NCBI RefSeq assembly: GCF_913777625.1
Contig: NZ_CAJYTI010000008.1
Location: forward strand, 176,005 to 240,004
Direction of reading: 5' to 3'
Length of the DNA: 64,000 bases
DNA from: an uncultured Sphingomonas sp.
GTDB taxonomy: Bacteria > Pseudomonadota > Alphaproteobacteria > Sphingomonadales > Sphingomonadaceae
This document shows positions 39,222 through 48,223 of the stretch, piece by piece. A program made the position numbers and the translations under genes. The notes below the pieces were generated by a model that saw only the letters and a list, made by a program, of their open reading frames with translations, did no database searches and was not told where the DNA came from. Numbering within the stretch: the first letter of the stretch is position 1; every line of letters starts with the position of its first letter.

Positions 39222-39818
39222 ATGGCCTCTCCCGAAATCGAAGCGCTGACCCAGGCCCTGTCGCGGCTGCCCGGTTTCGGGCCGCGATCGGCGCGGCGGG
39301 CGGTGCTCCATTTGCTCAAGAAGCGCGAGACCACGCTCGATCCGCTGCTCGCGGCGCTCAGCGCGGTCAGCCAGAAGCTCACGACGTGCCATATCTGCGG
39401 CAATGTCGACACGCACGACCCGTGTTCGATCTGCGCCGACGCGCGCCGCGACGACCGGTCGCTCTGCGTGGTGGAGGAAGTCGCCGACCTCTGGGCGCTG
39501 GACCGGGCGCGGCTCTTCCCCGGCCGCTTCCATGTGCTGGGCGGCAAGCTCTCCGCGCTGGACGGCGTGCGCCCCGAGGATCTTCGGATCGACGCGCTGG
39601 TCCGCCGGGTGGGGGCAGGCGGCATCGACGAGGTCGTCCTCGCGATGAACGCCACGCTCGAGGGCCAGACCACCGCGCACTATGTCTCGGAGCGGCTGGA
39701 AGCCTTCCCCGTCCGCGTCACTCAACTCGCCCATGGCCTGCCGGTGGGGGGCGAACTCGACTATCTCGACGAGGGCACGCTCGCCCAGGCGCTCCGCGCG
39801 CGGCGGCCGGTTGCTTGA
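39222..39818 (+). CDS. recR: Recombination protein RecR
   Basis: RecR acts with RecF and RecO to load RecA on gapped DNA. The 198-residue protein contains an N-terminal helix-hairpin-helix ([17 protein letters not shown]), the zinc finger [16 protein letters not shown], a Toprim domain ([31 protein letters not shown]), and a C-terminal Walker-B-like [23 protein letters not shown]. Length and order are normal. It lies 31 bases before def on the same strand. Confidence 0.97.
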   Translation: MASPEIEALTQALSRLPGFGPRSARRAVLHLLKKRETTLDPLLAALSAVSQKLTTCHICGNVDTHDPCSICADARRDDRSLCVVEEVADLWALDRARLFPGRFHVLGGKLSALDGVRPEDLRIDALVRRVGAGGIDEVVLAMNATLEGQTTAHYVSERLEAFPVRVTQLAHGLPVGGELDYLDEGTLAQALRARRPVA

Positions 39819-39849
39819 CGCTGGGGGGCGGCTCTCCTAAATTTGGGCG

Positions 39850-40374
39850 ATGGCCATCCTCCCTATCGTCGAAGTACCCGATCCGCGTCTGCGTCTCGTC
39901 TCCACCCCTGTCGAGGCGGTCGACGACGACGTGCGCACGCTGATCGGCGACATGTTCGACACCATGTACGATGCGCCGGGCATCGGCCTTGCCGCGATCC
40001 AGGTGGGCGTGCCCAAGCGGCTGATCGTGATGGACCTGCAGGAGGAAGAGGACGAGGAGGGCAAGCCGATCCGGCACCCGCGCGTCTTCATCAACCCCGA
40101 GATCCACGAGCCGGCCGAGGAAGTTTCGGTCTATACCGAGGGCTGCCTGTCCGTCCCCGACCAGTTCGCCGATGTCGAGCGCCCCGCGCGCTGCCGGGTG
40201 ACCTGGCTGGACGAGAGGGGCGAGAAGCATGACGAGGTCTTCGAGGGCCTGCTCGCCACCTGCATCCAGCACGAGATGGACCATCTCGAGGGCATCGTGT
40301 TCCTCGACCATCTCTCGCGGCTCAAGCGCGACATGCTGATGAAGAAGCTCAACAAGGCCCGCAAGGCCGCCTGA
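39850..40374 (+). CDS. def: Peptide deformylase
   Basis: This metalloenzyme removes the N-formyl group from new proteins. The 174-residue protein has the three family motifs: GIGLAAIQVG, EGCLSVP with the metal Cys, and HEMDHLEG with the two metal His and catalytic Glu. A charged insertion (EEEDEEGKPIRHPR) occupies the loop after the second strand. The C-terminal tail LKRDMLMKKLNKARK is typical of alphaproteobacterial type 1B enzymes. The 3' side is followed by repeats. Confidence 0.97.
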   Translation: MAILPIVEVPDPRLRLVSTPVEAVDDDVRTLIGDMFDTMYDAPGIGLAAIQVGVPKRLIVMDLQEEEDEEGKPIRHPRVFINPEIHEPAEEVSVYTEGCLSVPDQFADVERPARCRVTWLDERGEKHDEVFEGLLATCIQHEMDHLEGIVFLDHLSRLKRDMLMKKLNKARKAA

Positions 40375-40406
40375 TTTTCCGCGCGTCGGACCGGGCCTGA
40401 AGTGCA

Positions 40407-40532
40407 TCCTCCCCCGCCAGGGGGAGGTGGCAGGCGCAGCCTGACGGAGGGGGAGGAACCCCTGCCGCCACTGGATCGCGGTCCTCCCCCTCCGACGCGC
40501 GTCGCGCGCCACCTCCCCCTGGCGGGGGAGGA
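40407..40532. repeat. Nested palindromic element, 25-bp perfect inverted arms
   Basis: A 25-base arm (40407-40431) is repeated exactly in inverted form at 40508-40532. Inside, a 13-base arm (40445-40457) pairs perfectly with 40482-40494. Each 25-base arm is itself a small palindrome (CTCCCCC / GGGGGAG). The element differs in sequence from the GAAN-loop pairs. Together with the next repeat it fills the 430-base gap between def and rmuC, where no gene is seen. Confidence 0.9.
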
Positions 40533-40577
40533 AACGGCCTGGGCGGTCTGACGCCTCCCTCCTTCCATACCTGCAGC

Positions 40578-40675
40578 CGTCATCCCGACGAACGTCGGGA
40601 TCCATTCGCCACTCGGTCGCGGCTCGAGCCTCAACGGCGACCCCAATGGATTCCGGCTTTCGCCGGAAGGACGAC
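40578..40675. repeat. Facing pair of GAAN-loop hairpins (copy 5)
   Basis: Hairpin 40582-40601 (stem ATCCCGAC, loop GAAC) faces 40651-40668 (stem TTCCGGC, loop TTTC), with ATCCATTCGCC and CCAATGGAT inside. A run of ten G follows directly at 40676-40685. Confidence 0.88.
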
Positions 40676-40804
40676 GGGGGGGGGGCGGGGCCCGGCCACT
40701 TATCCACCAGAGCCTCCCCATCCCGCGCCCAACCGACCGCACCCGCCCTTGCGGCCCCGCCCCCGGACAGGTAAGTTCGCGTCCTGTTCCGCGGGAGGCA
40801 TGAG

Positions 40805-42208
40805 TTGGATCCGTTCGTCGTTGGTTTCGTGATGGTGGCCCTGGTCGCGGGCGTGGTGGTCGGCTGGCTGATCGGCGCGCGCGGGACGAGCGAGGCGCGG
40901 GCGGAGAGCGCCCGGCGCGAGGCTGATTTCAAGGCCGCGATCACCGATCTCGCCATGGCCGAGGAACGCGTGGCCCAGCTCCCCCGTCTGCGCGAGGAAG
41001 CCGCGATGCTCCGCAACGAGCGCGACGCCGCCCGCATCGAGCTGGCCGAATTGAAGGCCAAGGCGGGCTCGTTCGAGGAGCGGCTCGCCGAATTCGTCAA
41101 CGCCCGCGAGATGATGGCCGGCCAGTTCCGCGAACTCGCCTCGACCATGCTCGGCGAGACGCAGCGCGCCTTTCTCGAACGCGCCGAGGCGCGCTTCCAC
41201 CAGGCGGGCGAGAAGAACGAGGAGCGGCTGCGCACGCTGCTCCAGCCGATCGACACCACGCTCAAGCGCTATGAGGAAGGCCTCCAGCGCGTCGAGAAGG
41301 ACCGCAACGACAGCTATGGCCAGCTGCGTGAGGCGATCAGCGCCGTGCAGGCCGGGCTGGGCGAGACCCGCGCGGAAACCTCCAAGCTGGTCAATGCCCT
41401 GCGCGCTGCGCCTAAGACGCGCGGGCGCTGGGGCGAGCAGCAGTTCCGCAACCTGATCGAGATCGCCGGGCTTTCCGGCCATGTCGATTTCGCGGCCGAA
41501 GTCTCGGTCACCACCGAGGACGGCATGCTGCGGCCGGACTTCATCATCCGCCTGCCGGGCGACCAGCAGCTGATCGTCGACGTGAAGTGCGTGCTCGACG
41601 GCTATCTCCAGGCGGCCGAGGCGACCAGCGCCGAGGAGCGCGCGGCGGCGCTGAAAGCCCATGCCAAGGCGATGAGCACCCATGCCGACGCGCTGTCGCG
41701 CAAGGCCTATTGGGCGCAGTTCGAAAAGGCGCCGGACTTCGTGATCATGTACATCCCCGGCGACAATTTCCTGTCCAGCGCGCTGGAAGTGGACATGGAG
41801 CTGTGGGAGCGCGCGGCGCGCAACCGGGTGATCATCGCCGGCCCCTCGGCCTTCCTGCCGCTCGCCCGCACCGTCGCCTCGATGTGGCGCCAGCAGAAGC
41901 TGACCGAGGACGCCCGCGAAGTCGGCAAGCTGGGCAAGGAACTGTATGAGCGGCTGGCGACGGCAGCGGGCCACCTCAAGCGCGTCGGCGGCGGGCTGAA
42001 CAGCGCGGTGGAGAATTACAACAAGTTCGTCGCGAGCTTCGAGGGCCGGGTGATGGTCTCCGCGCGGCGCTTCCAGGCGCTCAACGTGGATACCGGCAAC
42101 AGCGCGCTGGACGCGATCGACACGGTCGACGTGATCGCGCGGGCGCCGACGGCGGAACTGCCGGCGCCGGATGGAGGCGAGGTGGAGGAAGCGGCTGCGG
42201 CGGAGTGA
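40805..42208 (+). CDS. rmuC: DNA recombination protein RmuC
   Basis: RmuC limits recombination at inverted repeats and has a nuclease-like core. The 467-residue protein has an N-terminal membrane helix (about 4-25, VVGFVMVALVAGVVVGWLIG), a long coiled coil (about 30-200), and the RmuC domain with KTRGRWGEQQFRNLIEIAGL, RPDFIIRLPGDQQLIVDVKCVLDGYLQA (the DxK-like catalytic motif) and FVIMYIPGDNFLSSAL. TTG 40805 was chosen: GGGAGG lies seven bases upstream, whereas the nearby ATG 40800 is out of frame. It is notable that this gene sits right after two inverted-repeat elements. Confidence 0.94.
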   Translation: MDPFVVGFVMVALVAGVVVGWLIGARGTSEARAESARREADFKAAITDLAMAEERVAQLPRLREEAAMLRNERDAARIELAELKAKAGSFEERLAEFVNAREMMAGQFRELASTMLGETQRAFLERAEARFHQAGEKNEERLRTLLQPIDTTLKRYEEGLQRVEKDRNDSYGQLREAISAVQAGLGETRAETSKLVNALRAAPKTRGRWGEQQFRNLIEIAGLSGHVDFAAEVSVTTEDGMLRPDFIIRLPGDQQLIVDVKCVLDGYLQAAEATSAEERAAALKAHAKAMSTHADALSRKAYWAQFEKAPDFVIMYIPGDNFLSSALEVDMELWERAARNRVIIAGPSAFLPLARTVASMWRQQKLTEDAREVGKLGKELYERLATAAGHLKRVGGGLNSAVENYNKFVASFEGRVMVSARRFQALNVDTGNSALDAIDTVDVIARAPTAELPAPDGGEVEEAAAAE

Positions 42209-42378
42209 GAAGATTATTATTTTGAGACGATTAACCTAGATTTATTCAGTCGTATCGGCGTTCATTCTGCCCCTAATTTCGACCTGTGCTTCATTTCACT
42301 TCGATTGCTCCTCTAAACGGCTAGGCGCCGAGGCTGCTTGGTCGTAAAGTCTGCTCGAACTTGATAAACGGGGCGGAG

Positions 42379-43386
42379 ATGCCTGAGTCAGAAATCGCGC
42401 AAGATAAGATTGACGAGGTCTTAGGAAATGTCTTTTTTCAGAGGGATGCAGTTCGTCATGCTGAATTGATCCCTCCTCCAGACCAGCCTCAGCCAAAACT
42501 TGTCCACTATACGAGTGCACAAACCGCATACGCTATCCTCACAGCAAAAAGCGAAGAGGATCGATGCCTATGGCTTCGTAATGCAACCGAGATGAACGAC
42601 TTTTCCGAGGTGGATTATGGCCTAAATCTTTTGCGTCAGGCTTTCAGCGATGACGCTCTAGCCAATTCTTTCTTGGATGCTTGTAACGCGGTCGTTCCAG
42701 GTCATTTCCAAAGCGTGTTCAAAGCTATTGGAGATGAAGCGAGCGTTCTGAAGCTCAATACCTATTTGCTGTCGCTGTCCGCCCATGCCGGCCTTGAATT
42801 AGAAATGGGGCTGCTAAGCATGTGGCGTGCTTACGGAGGTGATGCCAACGTCTGCTTAGTTTTCAATGTGGACGCTTTTGCAAACCCTCAGGACGCGTAC
42901 GACGTGGTGATAGCTCCAGTTGATTATCGTGGGCTTCGCGGCATAGTCGGAGAGGTTACGCGGATGCGTGACGCTATCATTGAGTATCGGGATGATCTGA
43001 AAAAAATTGATCCTAATCTTGTTTCGTTCAACATGAAATACGCTCTTGATATTATGCTGTTGAGCACGAAGCATCCCGGTTTCGCCGAGGAGAAAGAGTG
43101 GAGGATTATCTATCGTCCACCTGGTCCTCCTGCGGAGCCAGACGTTCCGAGCAAAATTGTGTGTGTAAATGGCGTTGTGCAATCTGTGTTCTATTTGCCT
43201 ATGCGCGACATTCCAGAAAAGAAATTACTTAAGGCAAATTTGAACGAGATATTGGACTCGATAATAATTGGTCCAACGCCAAATCCGGATGTGGTTGTAA
43301 ACGCTTTTGTTCGTATGCTGCGTGCAGCGGGTATGCAAGATGCGGAACGCCGTGTTAAATTTAGCGGCATCCCATTGCGAAGGTAA
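42379..43386 (+). CDS. DUF2971-domain protein in an AT-rich islet
   Basis: The 335-residue product contains the DUF2971 pattern: LVHYTSAQTAYAILTAKSEE, LWLRNATEMNDFSEVDYG, LLSMWRAYGGDANVCLVFN, PGFAEEKEWRIIYRPPG. The function of this domain is unknown; such proteins are common in mobile and accessory DNA. Codon use (many A/T third positions) is clearly unlike the rest of the window, indicating recent transfer. No membrane segment or signal peptide is seen. The start at 42379 was chosen near GGGGCGGAG; TTG 42361 is the longer alternative. There is no mobility gene beside it. Confidence 0.85.
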   Translation: MPESEIAQDKIDEVLGNVFFQRDAVRHAELIPPPDQPQPKLVHYTSAQTAYAILTAKSEEDRCLWLRNATEMNDFSEVDYGLNLLRQAFSDDALANSFLDACNAVVPGHFQSVFKAIGDEASVLKLNTYLLSLSAHAGLELEMGLLSMWRAYGGDANVCLVFNVDAFANPQDAYDVVIAPVDYRGLRGIVGEVTRMRDAIIEYRDDLKKIDPNLVSFNMKYALDIMLLSTKHPGFAEEKEWRIIYRPPGPPAEPDVPSKIVCVNGVVQSVFYLPMRDIPEKKLLKANLNEILDSIIIGPTPNPDVVVNAFVRMLRAAGMQDAERRVKFSGIPLRR

Positions 43387-43488
43387 TATTAAGCTCGACT
43401 TCGCGCGCGTCGGATTTGGGCTGGATAAATCATCATGCCGGCGCGGCAACAACTCAAGGTGCTAGCGCGTTATTCAATTGTGAAATGT

Positions 43489-44010
43489 TTAAGATGGGGA
43501 GCTAATTACTTGGCGTCCTCGCACCAACACCAGCGCCTTCCCGTCGCGCCCGGTCAGCAGCATCCGGCCGCGATGGCTCTGGCGGACCGCCAGGCGCTGG
43601 TCGAGCAGCGCGAGCAGGGCCTTTTCCTGCCGCATCAGCGCCGCCGAGCAGGCGCGGCGGGTGGTGATCACGCCGCCGGTGGTGAGGTAGCCGCGCTCCA
43701 CCCGGTAGTTGCCGCCCAGCGCGTTGCAGCCGGTATAACCGCTGATCCGCAGGCCCTCCAGCTTCAGCCGGGCGCGGCTGCCGGGGACGGTCGGGTGGCC
43801 GTCGACCCCGGTCACGCGCCAGTCGCCGAGCAGCAGCTGCTCCTCGGCGTCGAACGGGGGCGTCTCGGCGCGGGGCTGCTCGCGGGCCGTCGGCGGCGCG
43901 GGCGCCTGCGCGGCGGCGGGGAGGGCGGCGCCGAGGCCGCACGCCAGCGCGAGGGCTGCGGCGGCGCGGCGCGCCCGCTCAGGCGTTCCGGAACTGGTTG
44001 CGTACTTCAT
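43489..44010 (-). CDS. Exported META-domain protein (HslJ-like)
   Basis: The 173-residue product has a hydrophobic signal region (about 13-35, ending AAAQA) and a META domain: LLLGDWRVTGVDGHPTVPG, LRISGYTGCNALGGNYRVE, ITTRRACSAALMRQEKALLALL, GRMLLTGRDGKALVLVR. META proteins such as E. coli HslJ sit in the envelope and are linked to stress or drug tolerance. The last residues (QVISSPS) and the stop codon come from AT-rich sequence continuous with the islet at 42.2-43.5 kb, so the native C-terminus may have been replaced. Its start lies 32 bases inside the methyltransferase gene. Confidence 0.82.
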   Translation of the reverse strand: MKYATSSGTPERARRAAAALALACGLGAALPAAAQAPAPPTAREQPRAETPPFDAEEQLLLGDWRVTGVDGHPTVPGSRARLKLEGLRISGYTGCNALGGNYRVERGYLTTGGVITTRRACSAALMRQEKALLALLDQRLAVRQSHRGRMLLTGRDGKALVLVRGRQVISSPS

Positions 44011-44782
44011 AGGCCATCACCGCCGTTGCCACTGCCGCATTGAGGCTGTCTGCCTTGCCCAGCATGGGGATCTTTACCAGCAAATCGCACGCGGCTTCCA
44101 TATGCGGCGGCATGCCCTGCGCCTCGTTGCCGGTGAGCAGGAAGGTCGGCGCGGCGTAGCGCGGGGCCTGATAGTCGTGGGTCGTATCGAGGCTGAGGCC
44201 GACGAGCTGGCCGGGGCCGGCGCGCAGCCAGGGCTCGAACTCCTCCCAGCGGGCGCGGGCGACGGGGACGGTGAACAGCGCGCCCATGCTCGCGCGCACC
44301 GCCTCGACCGAGAAGGGATCGACGCAGTCGTCGAGCAGGATCAGCCCGCCGGCGCCCACCGCGTCGCCGGTGCGCAGGATGGTGCCGAGATTGCCGGGAT
44401 CGCGCAGCCGCTCGGCGACCAGCCAGATCGGCGCAGTGCTGCGGTCGATATCGGCGAGGTCGAGCGCGAACTCCGGATAGACGCCGACGACCGCGCCCGG
44501 ATTGTCCTTGCCGGAGAGCTTCGAGAGGATGTCGGCATTGGTCTCGATCGCCTCGCCGCCCCGGGCCTCGGTGGCGGTGACGAGGGCGACGACCAGCGGG
44601 TGGCGGGCGGTCTCGGCGGTGTAGAACAGATAGTCGGGGATCCGGCCGGCCTCGCGCGCCTCGGTGAGGATGCGCAGGCCCTCGGCGAGGAACAGCCCCT
44701 CCTCGCGGCGGTGGCGCTTGTCGCGCAGGTTGCGCATGCGCTTGATGAGGGGGTTCGAGTAGGCGGTGATTTCGCGTGGCAT
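43979..44782 (-). CDS. TrmH-family (SPOUT) RNA methyltransferase
   Basis: The 267-residue protein has an N-terminal substrate-binding domain (NPLIKRMRNLRDKRHRREEGLFLAEGLR) and a knotted SPOUT domain with LVAERLRDPGNLGTILRTGDAVGAGGLIL, SMGALFTVPVAR and FLLTGNEAQGM, SLNAAVATAVMAYE. The pattern fits ribose 2'-O-methyltransferases acting on rRNA (RlmB/TsnR type) or tRNA; the target cannot be told. ATG 44782 was chosen at the start of conserved sequence; the frame is open much further upstream, through a repeat. Confidence 0.92.
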   Translation of the reverse strand: MPREITAYSNPLIKRMRNLRDKRHRREEGLFLAEGLRILTEAREAGRIPDYLFYTAETARHPLVVALVTATEARGGEAIETNADILSKLSGKDNPGAVVGVYPEFALDLADIDRSTAPIWLVAERLRDPGNLGTILRTGDAVGAGGLILLDDCVDPFSVEAVRASMGALFTVPVARARWEEFEPWLRAGPGQLVGLSLDTTHDYQAPRYAAPTFLLTGNEAQGMPPHMEAACDLLVKIPMLGKADSLNAAVATAVMAYEVRNQFRNA

Positions 44783-44877
44783 CGGGCCGCTATAGGGCGG
44801 GATGGGGGCGGGGGCTAGTTGGGGGGCAGCTCGGGCCGTTCCCTGCTTCGGTGGCACGCGCATCCCTCTGCCTACCG

Positions 44878-44975
44878 CGTCATCCCCGCGAAGGCGGGGA
44901 TCCATTCGCCTGTGCGCTGGTGAAAAGAACCGCGGCCTCAGCGCCAATGGATCCCCGCCTTCGCGGGGATGACGG
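44878..44975. repeat. Facing pair of GAAN-loop hairpins (copy 6, perfect)
   Basis: Hairpin 44882-44901 (ATCCCCGC, loop GAAG) and its exact inverse at 44951-44970, with ATCCATTCGCC and CCAATGGAT on the inner sides. It is the cleanest copy in the window. It lies between the HPr gene end and the methyltransferase start, both on the minus strand. Confidence 0.92.
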
Positions 44976-45014
44976 TGGTTCTTGGTCTGGTAGATATTCC
45001 CAGACTTGCGGCGC

Positions 45015-45287
45015 CTATTCCTCGTTGAACCGCGCTTCGACCAGCTCGACCAGCGCCTGCACCGCGCCTTCCGCACCGTCGCCCTCGGCGGAAATGGTGA
45101 TCGTGTCGCCCTTGGCGGCGCCGAGCATCATCAGGTCGAGGATCGAGGTGCCCGCGGCGCTGTTGCCGTCCTTCTCGACGGTCAGCTCGCAGGGCTGGGT
45201 GCTGGCGAGCGTGACGAACGCCATGCTGGCGCGGGCGTGGAGGCCGCGGCGGTTCTCGATGAGAACGGTGCGCGACACGCGGCTCAT
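45015..45287 (-). CDS. HPr-family phosphocarrier protein (PTS-Ntr type)
   Basis: This 90-residue protein relays phosphate from enzyme I to EIIA. His17 in ENRRGLHARAS is the phosphorylation site; the regulatory serine region is intact (Ser48 in AGTSILDLMMLGAAKG), the segment that HPr kinase would modify. The adjacent EIIA gene overlaps by four bases. In alphaproteobacteria this set is regulatory rather than for sugar import. No HPr kinase gene lies in the cluster. Confidence 0.95.
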   Translation of the reverse strand: MSRVSRTVLIENRRGLHARASMAFVTLASTQPCELTVEKDGNSAAGTSILDLMMLGAAKGDTITISAEGDGAEGAVQALVELVEARFNEE

Positions 45288-45688
45288 TGCGGCGGCCCCA
45301 GCATTTCCGACGCGACCGTCACGTACTTGCGGCCGGCGTCGCGCGCGGCGAGCACCGCGTCGGTCACGGACATGGTCTTGCGGGCGCTGCCGAGGCGGAT
45401 CAGCATCGGCAGGCTGATGCCGGCGATCACCTCGACCTTGCCCGCCTTCATCAGTGAAATGGCGAGATTGGAGGGGGTGCCGCCGAACAGGTCGCTCAGC
45501 ACGATCACGCCTTCGCCCGAATCGACCGCGCCGATGGCGCTGGCGATGTCGGCGCGGCGGCCCTCCATGTCATCCTCGGGGCCGATACAGATCGCGGCGA
45601 CCTGCTCCTGCTTCCCCACTACATGTTCCATCGCGACGACGAACTCCTCGGCGAGTCGTCCGTGCGTCACGAGCACCAACCCGATCAT
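45284..45688 (-). CDS. PTS EIIA component, mannose/fructose (EIIA-Man) family
   Basis: The 134-residue protein starts MIGLVLVTHGRLAEEF with the phospho-acceptor His9, followed by VVGKQEQVAAICIGPEDD and VIVLSDLFGGTPSNLAISLM, the EIIA-Man fold. No EIIB, EIIC or EIID partner is nearby, so it is probably a regulatory EIIA of the PTS-Ntr pathway receiving phosphate from the HPr encoded next to it. It sits one base after rapZ. Confidence 0.94.
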   Translation of the reverse strand: MIGLVLVTHGRLAEEFVVAMEHVVGKQEQVAAICIGPEDDMEGRRADIASAIGAVDSGEGVIVLSDLFGGTPSNLAISLMKAGKVEVIAGISLPMLIRLGSARKTMSVTDAVLAARDAGRKYVTVASEMLGPPQ

Positions 45689-45689
45689 T

Positions 45690-46622
45690 CTATTCTCCGC
45701 CCCTTGCCATGGACACCGGCGCCCCCTCCAGGGAGTCCTGTGGCGCGGTCTGCAAATCTCTGTGCGTCACCGTGGGCGAAAATCCTTCGTCGCGCAACCG
45801 GCGGGCCATCCGTTCGGCGACATGGACCGAGCGGTGGCGCCCGCCGGTGCAGCCGAACGCGATCGTCACATAGGCCTTTCCCTCGGCCTGGTAGCGGGGG
45901 AGGAGGAGCAGCAGCAGCGACTCGATCTGCGCCATCGCCGCGTCATAGGCGGGGTCGGCGGCGATATAGGCGGAGACGTCGGCATCGAGTCCCGTGCCGG
46001 GACGAAGGGCAGCGTCCCAGTGCGGATTGCGCAGGAAGCGCATGTCGAGGACGAGATCGGCATCGCGCGGCAGGCCGCGGGAAAAGCCAAAGGAGGTGAC
46101 GCTGAAGGTGGTCTTGCCGCCGTCGGCCGAGAAGATCTGGCGGATCGTCTGCGCGAGCTGGTTGGCCTTCATGTCGGTGGTGTCGAGCAGGCGGTTCGAC
46201 CAGCGGCGCAAGGGGCCCAGCAGTTCGCGCTCGCGGGCGATGCCGTCCTCGGCGGGGCGGTCCTGCGCCAGCGGGTGGCGGCGGCGGGTCTCGGAGAAGC
46301 GGCGGATCAGCTCGGCGCCGCTGCATTCGAGGAACAGCGTGCCGACGTCGAGCCCCTGGTCCTCGCGCAGCTTCTTGATGCGCTGGACGATGCTCTCGGC
46401 GTCGAAGCCGCGCGTCTGGGTGCCGAGACCGAGCGCCAGCGGGCGCTCGTCGTCACCGCCATCGGCACCCGGCGCGGTGTCGAGCAGGCGGTTTAGGAGG
46501 AGCAGGGGGAGGTTGTCGACCACCTCCCAGCCGAGATCCTCGAGCGTGCGCAGCACGGTCGACTTGCCGGCACCCGACATGCCGGTGACGAGCAGGATAT
46601 GTTTGGGGCGACGCCGTTGCAT
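45690..46622 (-). CDS. rapZ: RNase adapter / nucleotide-binding protein RapZ
   Basis: The 310-residue protein has a Walker A at 14-22 (GMSGAGKST), LEDLGWEVVDNLPL, the Walker-B-like region TLFLECSGAELIRRFSETRRRHPL, and the C-terminal IAFGCTGGRHRSVHVAERMARRL. In E. coli it guides RNase E to small RNA GlmZ; its role in alphaproteobacteria is unclear. Two starts are possible: 46622, after GAGAG, and 46676, whose ATGA overlaps the chvG stop. The usual short N-terminus favours 46622. In many relatives hprK stands between chvG and this gene, but here only 50 bases do. Confidence 0.93.
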   Translation of the reverse strand: MQRRRPKHILLVTGMSGAGKSTVLRTLEDLGWEVVDNLPLLLLNRLLDTAPGADGGDDERPLALGLGTQTRGFDAESIVQRIKKLREDQGLDVGTLFLECSGAELIRRFSETRRRHPLAQDRPAEDGIARERELLGPLRRWSNRLLDTTDMKANQLAQTIRQIFSADGGKTTFSVTSFGFSRGLPRDADLVLDMRFLRNPHWDAALRPGTGLDADVSAYIAADPAYDAAMAQIESLLLLLLPRYQAEGKAYVTIAFGCTGGRHRSVHVAERMARRLRDEGFSPTVTHRDLQTAPQDSLEGAPVSMARGGE

Positions 46623-46672
46623 GATGCTCTCGTTATAGGCTGCCGGGAGCGCGGGCGGGTCGAGGGGCGGGC

Positions 46673-48223
46673 TCATGCGCGGGCTGCCAATGGCAGCCGC
46701 ACCACGAAGCGTGCGCCCTGCGATCGATCCTCCCGCGATTCCACGATTATGCTTCCCTGATGGCCTTCGACGATGGTGCGGGCAATGGCAAGCCCGAGCC
46801 CCGAATGCTGGCCGAACGCCTCGCTGGAAGGGCGCACCGAATGGAAGCGGCGGAAGATCGCCTCGCGGGCTTCCTCGGGCACACCGGGGCCTTCGTCCTC
46901 CACCCAGACGGCGAGGGCTTCGTCCTCCTCCTGCGCCGAGATCGCGATCAGGCCGCCGGGAGGCGAGAAGGACAGGGCGTTCTCGATGAGGTTCTCGAAC
47001 ACGCGCTCGAGCCGCGTCGGGTCGCCCATCACCTCCATCGATACCCCGCGCGGGCGATCGAAACGGAGGCGGATCTCCTCGGGCACGCCGCGGGTCTCGC
47101 GCTGGTCGATCAGCGCGGCGATCAACTCGCCCAGGTCGAACGGCTCGAAGGTGGTGCGGCTGAGCTGGGCGTCGATCCGCGAGGCCTCGGAAATGTCGGT
47201 GATCAGCCGGTCGAGCCGGTGGACGTCGTCGCGGACGATGTCGAGCAGCTGGTCGCGCAGGGCGGGGTCCTTGACGTTCGACAGCCCCTCGACGGCGGAG
47301 CGGAGCGAGGCGAGGGGGTTCTTCAGCTCGTGGGTGACGTCCGCGGCGAAGGTTTCGGTGGCGTCGATGCGGGCGCGCAGCGCGCCGCTCATGTCGGAAA
47401 GCGCGCGGGCGAGCATCCCGATCTCGTCGCGGCGCTCGGGCAGGCGGGGCACCACCACCTCGCGGGCCCGGCCGAGGCGCACCCGGATCGCCGCCAGCGC
47501 CAGTCGCCGCAAGGGCCGCACGATGGTGCGGGCGAGGAACAGCGAGAGCAGCACCGAAACCAGCGATACGATGCCGAGCACCACACCCAGCCGGTAGCGC
47601 TCCAGCCGCACCGTCTGGGTGATGTCGCGGGCGTTGTATGCGGTCATCACCACGCCGAGGCCGGTGATCGGCGCGGCGGCGGTGATCACCGGCGTGCGAT
47701 CGGGCGCGCGCCAGACCGACGCAGCGGCGGCATGGGTTTCCAGCGCGGTCTTGACGTCCGGCCACTCCAGCCCGGCATCGCGCGGCCGTTCGCGGTACAG
47801 CGGCGCGCGATCGGCACCGGCGACCTTGTCGATCACTGCATCGAGGAAACGCGCGATGGTCTGGCCCACCGGATCCTTGTCCGGATCGCGCAGCACCAGG
47901 TTGCGCAGGCCAAGCTCGCGGCTGTCGCTGAGCAGCTTGCCCTGCGGATCGTAGAGGCGGATGCGGGTGCCCATGTCGCGGGCGAGGCTGAGCACCAGCA
48001 GGTCGCGGCGCTTGTCGGTGGCGGAGGCAAGCGCTTGCGCGATCAGCCGCACCTCGCGGCTGGTCTGCTCGACCCGGCTGTCGACGATGCGGCTGCGATA
48101 GCTGTCGAGGTAGAAGAAGCCGCCGCACAGCAGCGCCAGCGCGAAGATGTTGACCGCGAGGATCCGCGGCGTGAGGCTGACCCGACCCGACCATCGCAGC
48201 GCCAGGTCGCGCTCGTCATTCAT
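46673..48223 (-). CDS. chvG: Sensor histidine kinase ChvG
   Basis: This inner-membrane sensor of the ChvG-ChvI envelope/acid stress system has 516 residues: membrane helix 1 at about 21-38, a periplasmic domain (about 40-208), helix 2 at about 211-230, HAMP, the phosphorylation helix with His298 in [16 protein letters not shown], and an ATPase domain ([50 protein letters not shown]). ATG 48223 overlaps the chvI stop by eight bases. The periplasmic domain fits the ChvG/ExoS group. Confidence 0.94.
   Translation of the reverse strand: MNDERDLALRWSGRVSLTPRILAVNIFALALLCGGFFYLDSYRSRIVDSRVEQTSREVRLIAQALASATDKRRDLLVLSLARDMGTRIRLYDPQGKLLSDSRELGLRNLVLRDPDKDPVGQTIARFLDAVIDKVAGADRAPLYRERPRDAGLEWPDVKTALETHAAAASVWRAPDRTPVITAAAPITGLGVVMTAYNARDITQTVRLERYRLGVVLGIVSLVSVLLSLFLARTIVRPLRRLALAAIRVRLGRAREVVVPRLPERRDEIGMLARALSDMSGALRARIDATETFAADVTHELKNPLASLRSAVEGLSNVKDPALRDQLLDIVRDDVHRLDRLITDISEASRIDAQLSRTTFEPFDLGELIAALIDQRETRGVPEEIRLRFDRPRGVSMEVMGDPTRLERVFENLIENALSFSPPGGLIAISAQEEDEALAVWVEDEGPGVPEEAREAIFRRFHSVRPSSEAFGQHSGLGLAIARTIVEGHQGSIIVESREDRSQGARFVVRLPLAARA

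Noticed and set aside
37524..39734. 736-residue minus-strand frame seeming to fuse truA to a longer N-terminus
   Set aside because: The extra part is antisense to fmt frames and recR; TruA homology begins exactly at TTG 38270.
46623..46672. Possible hprK remnant between chvG and rapZ
   Set aside because: Only 50 bases, with no Walker A or HPr kinase motif; too short for even a fragment to be recognised.
45690..48194. 834-residue minus-strand frame seeming to fuse RapZ to an upstream domain
   Set aside because: The upstream part is an out-of-frame reading of chvG; RapZ starts at 46622 or 46676.
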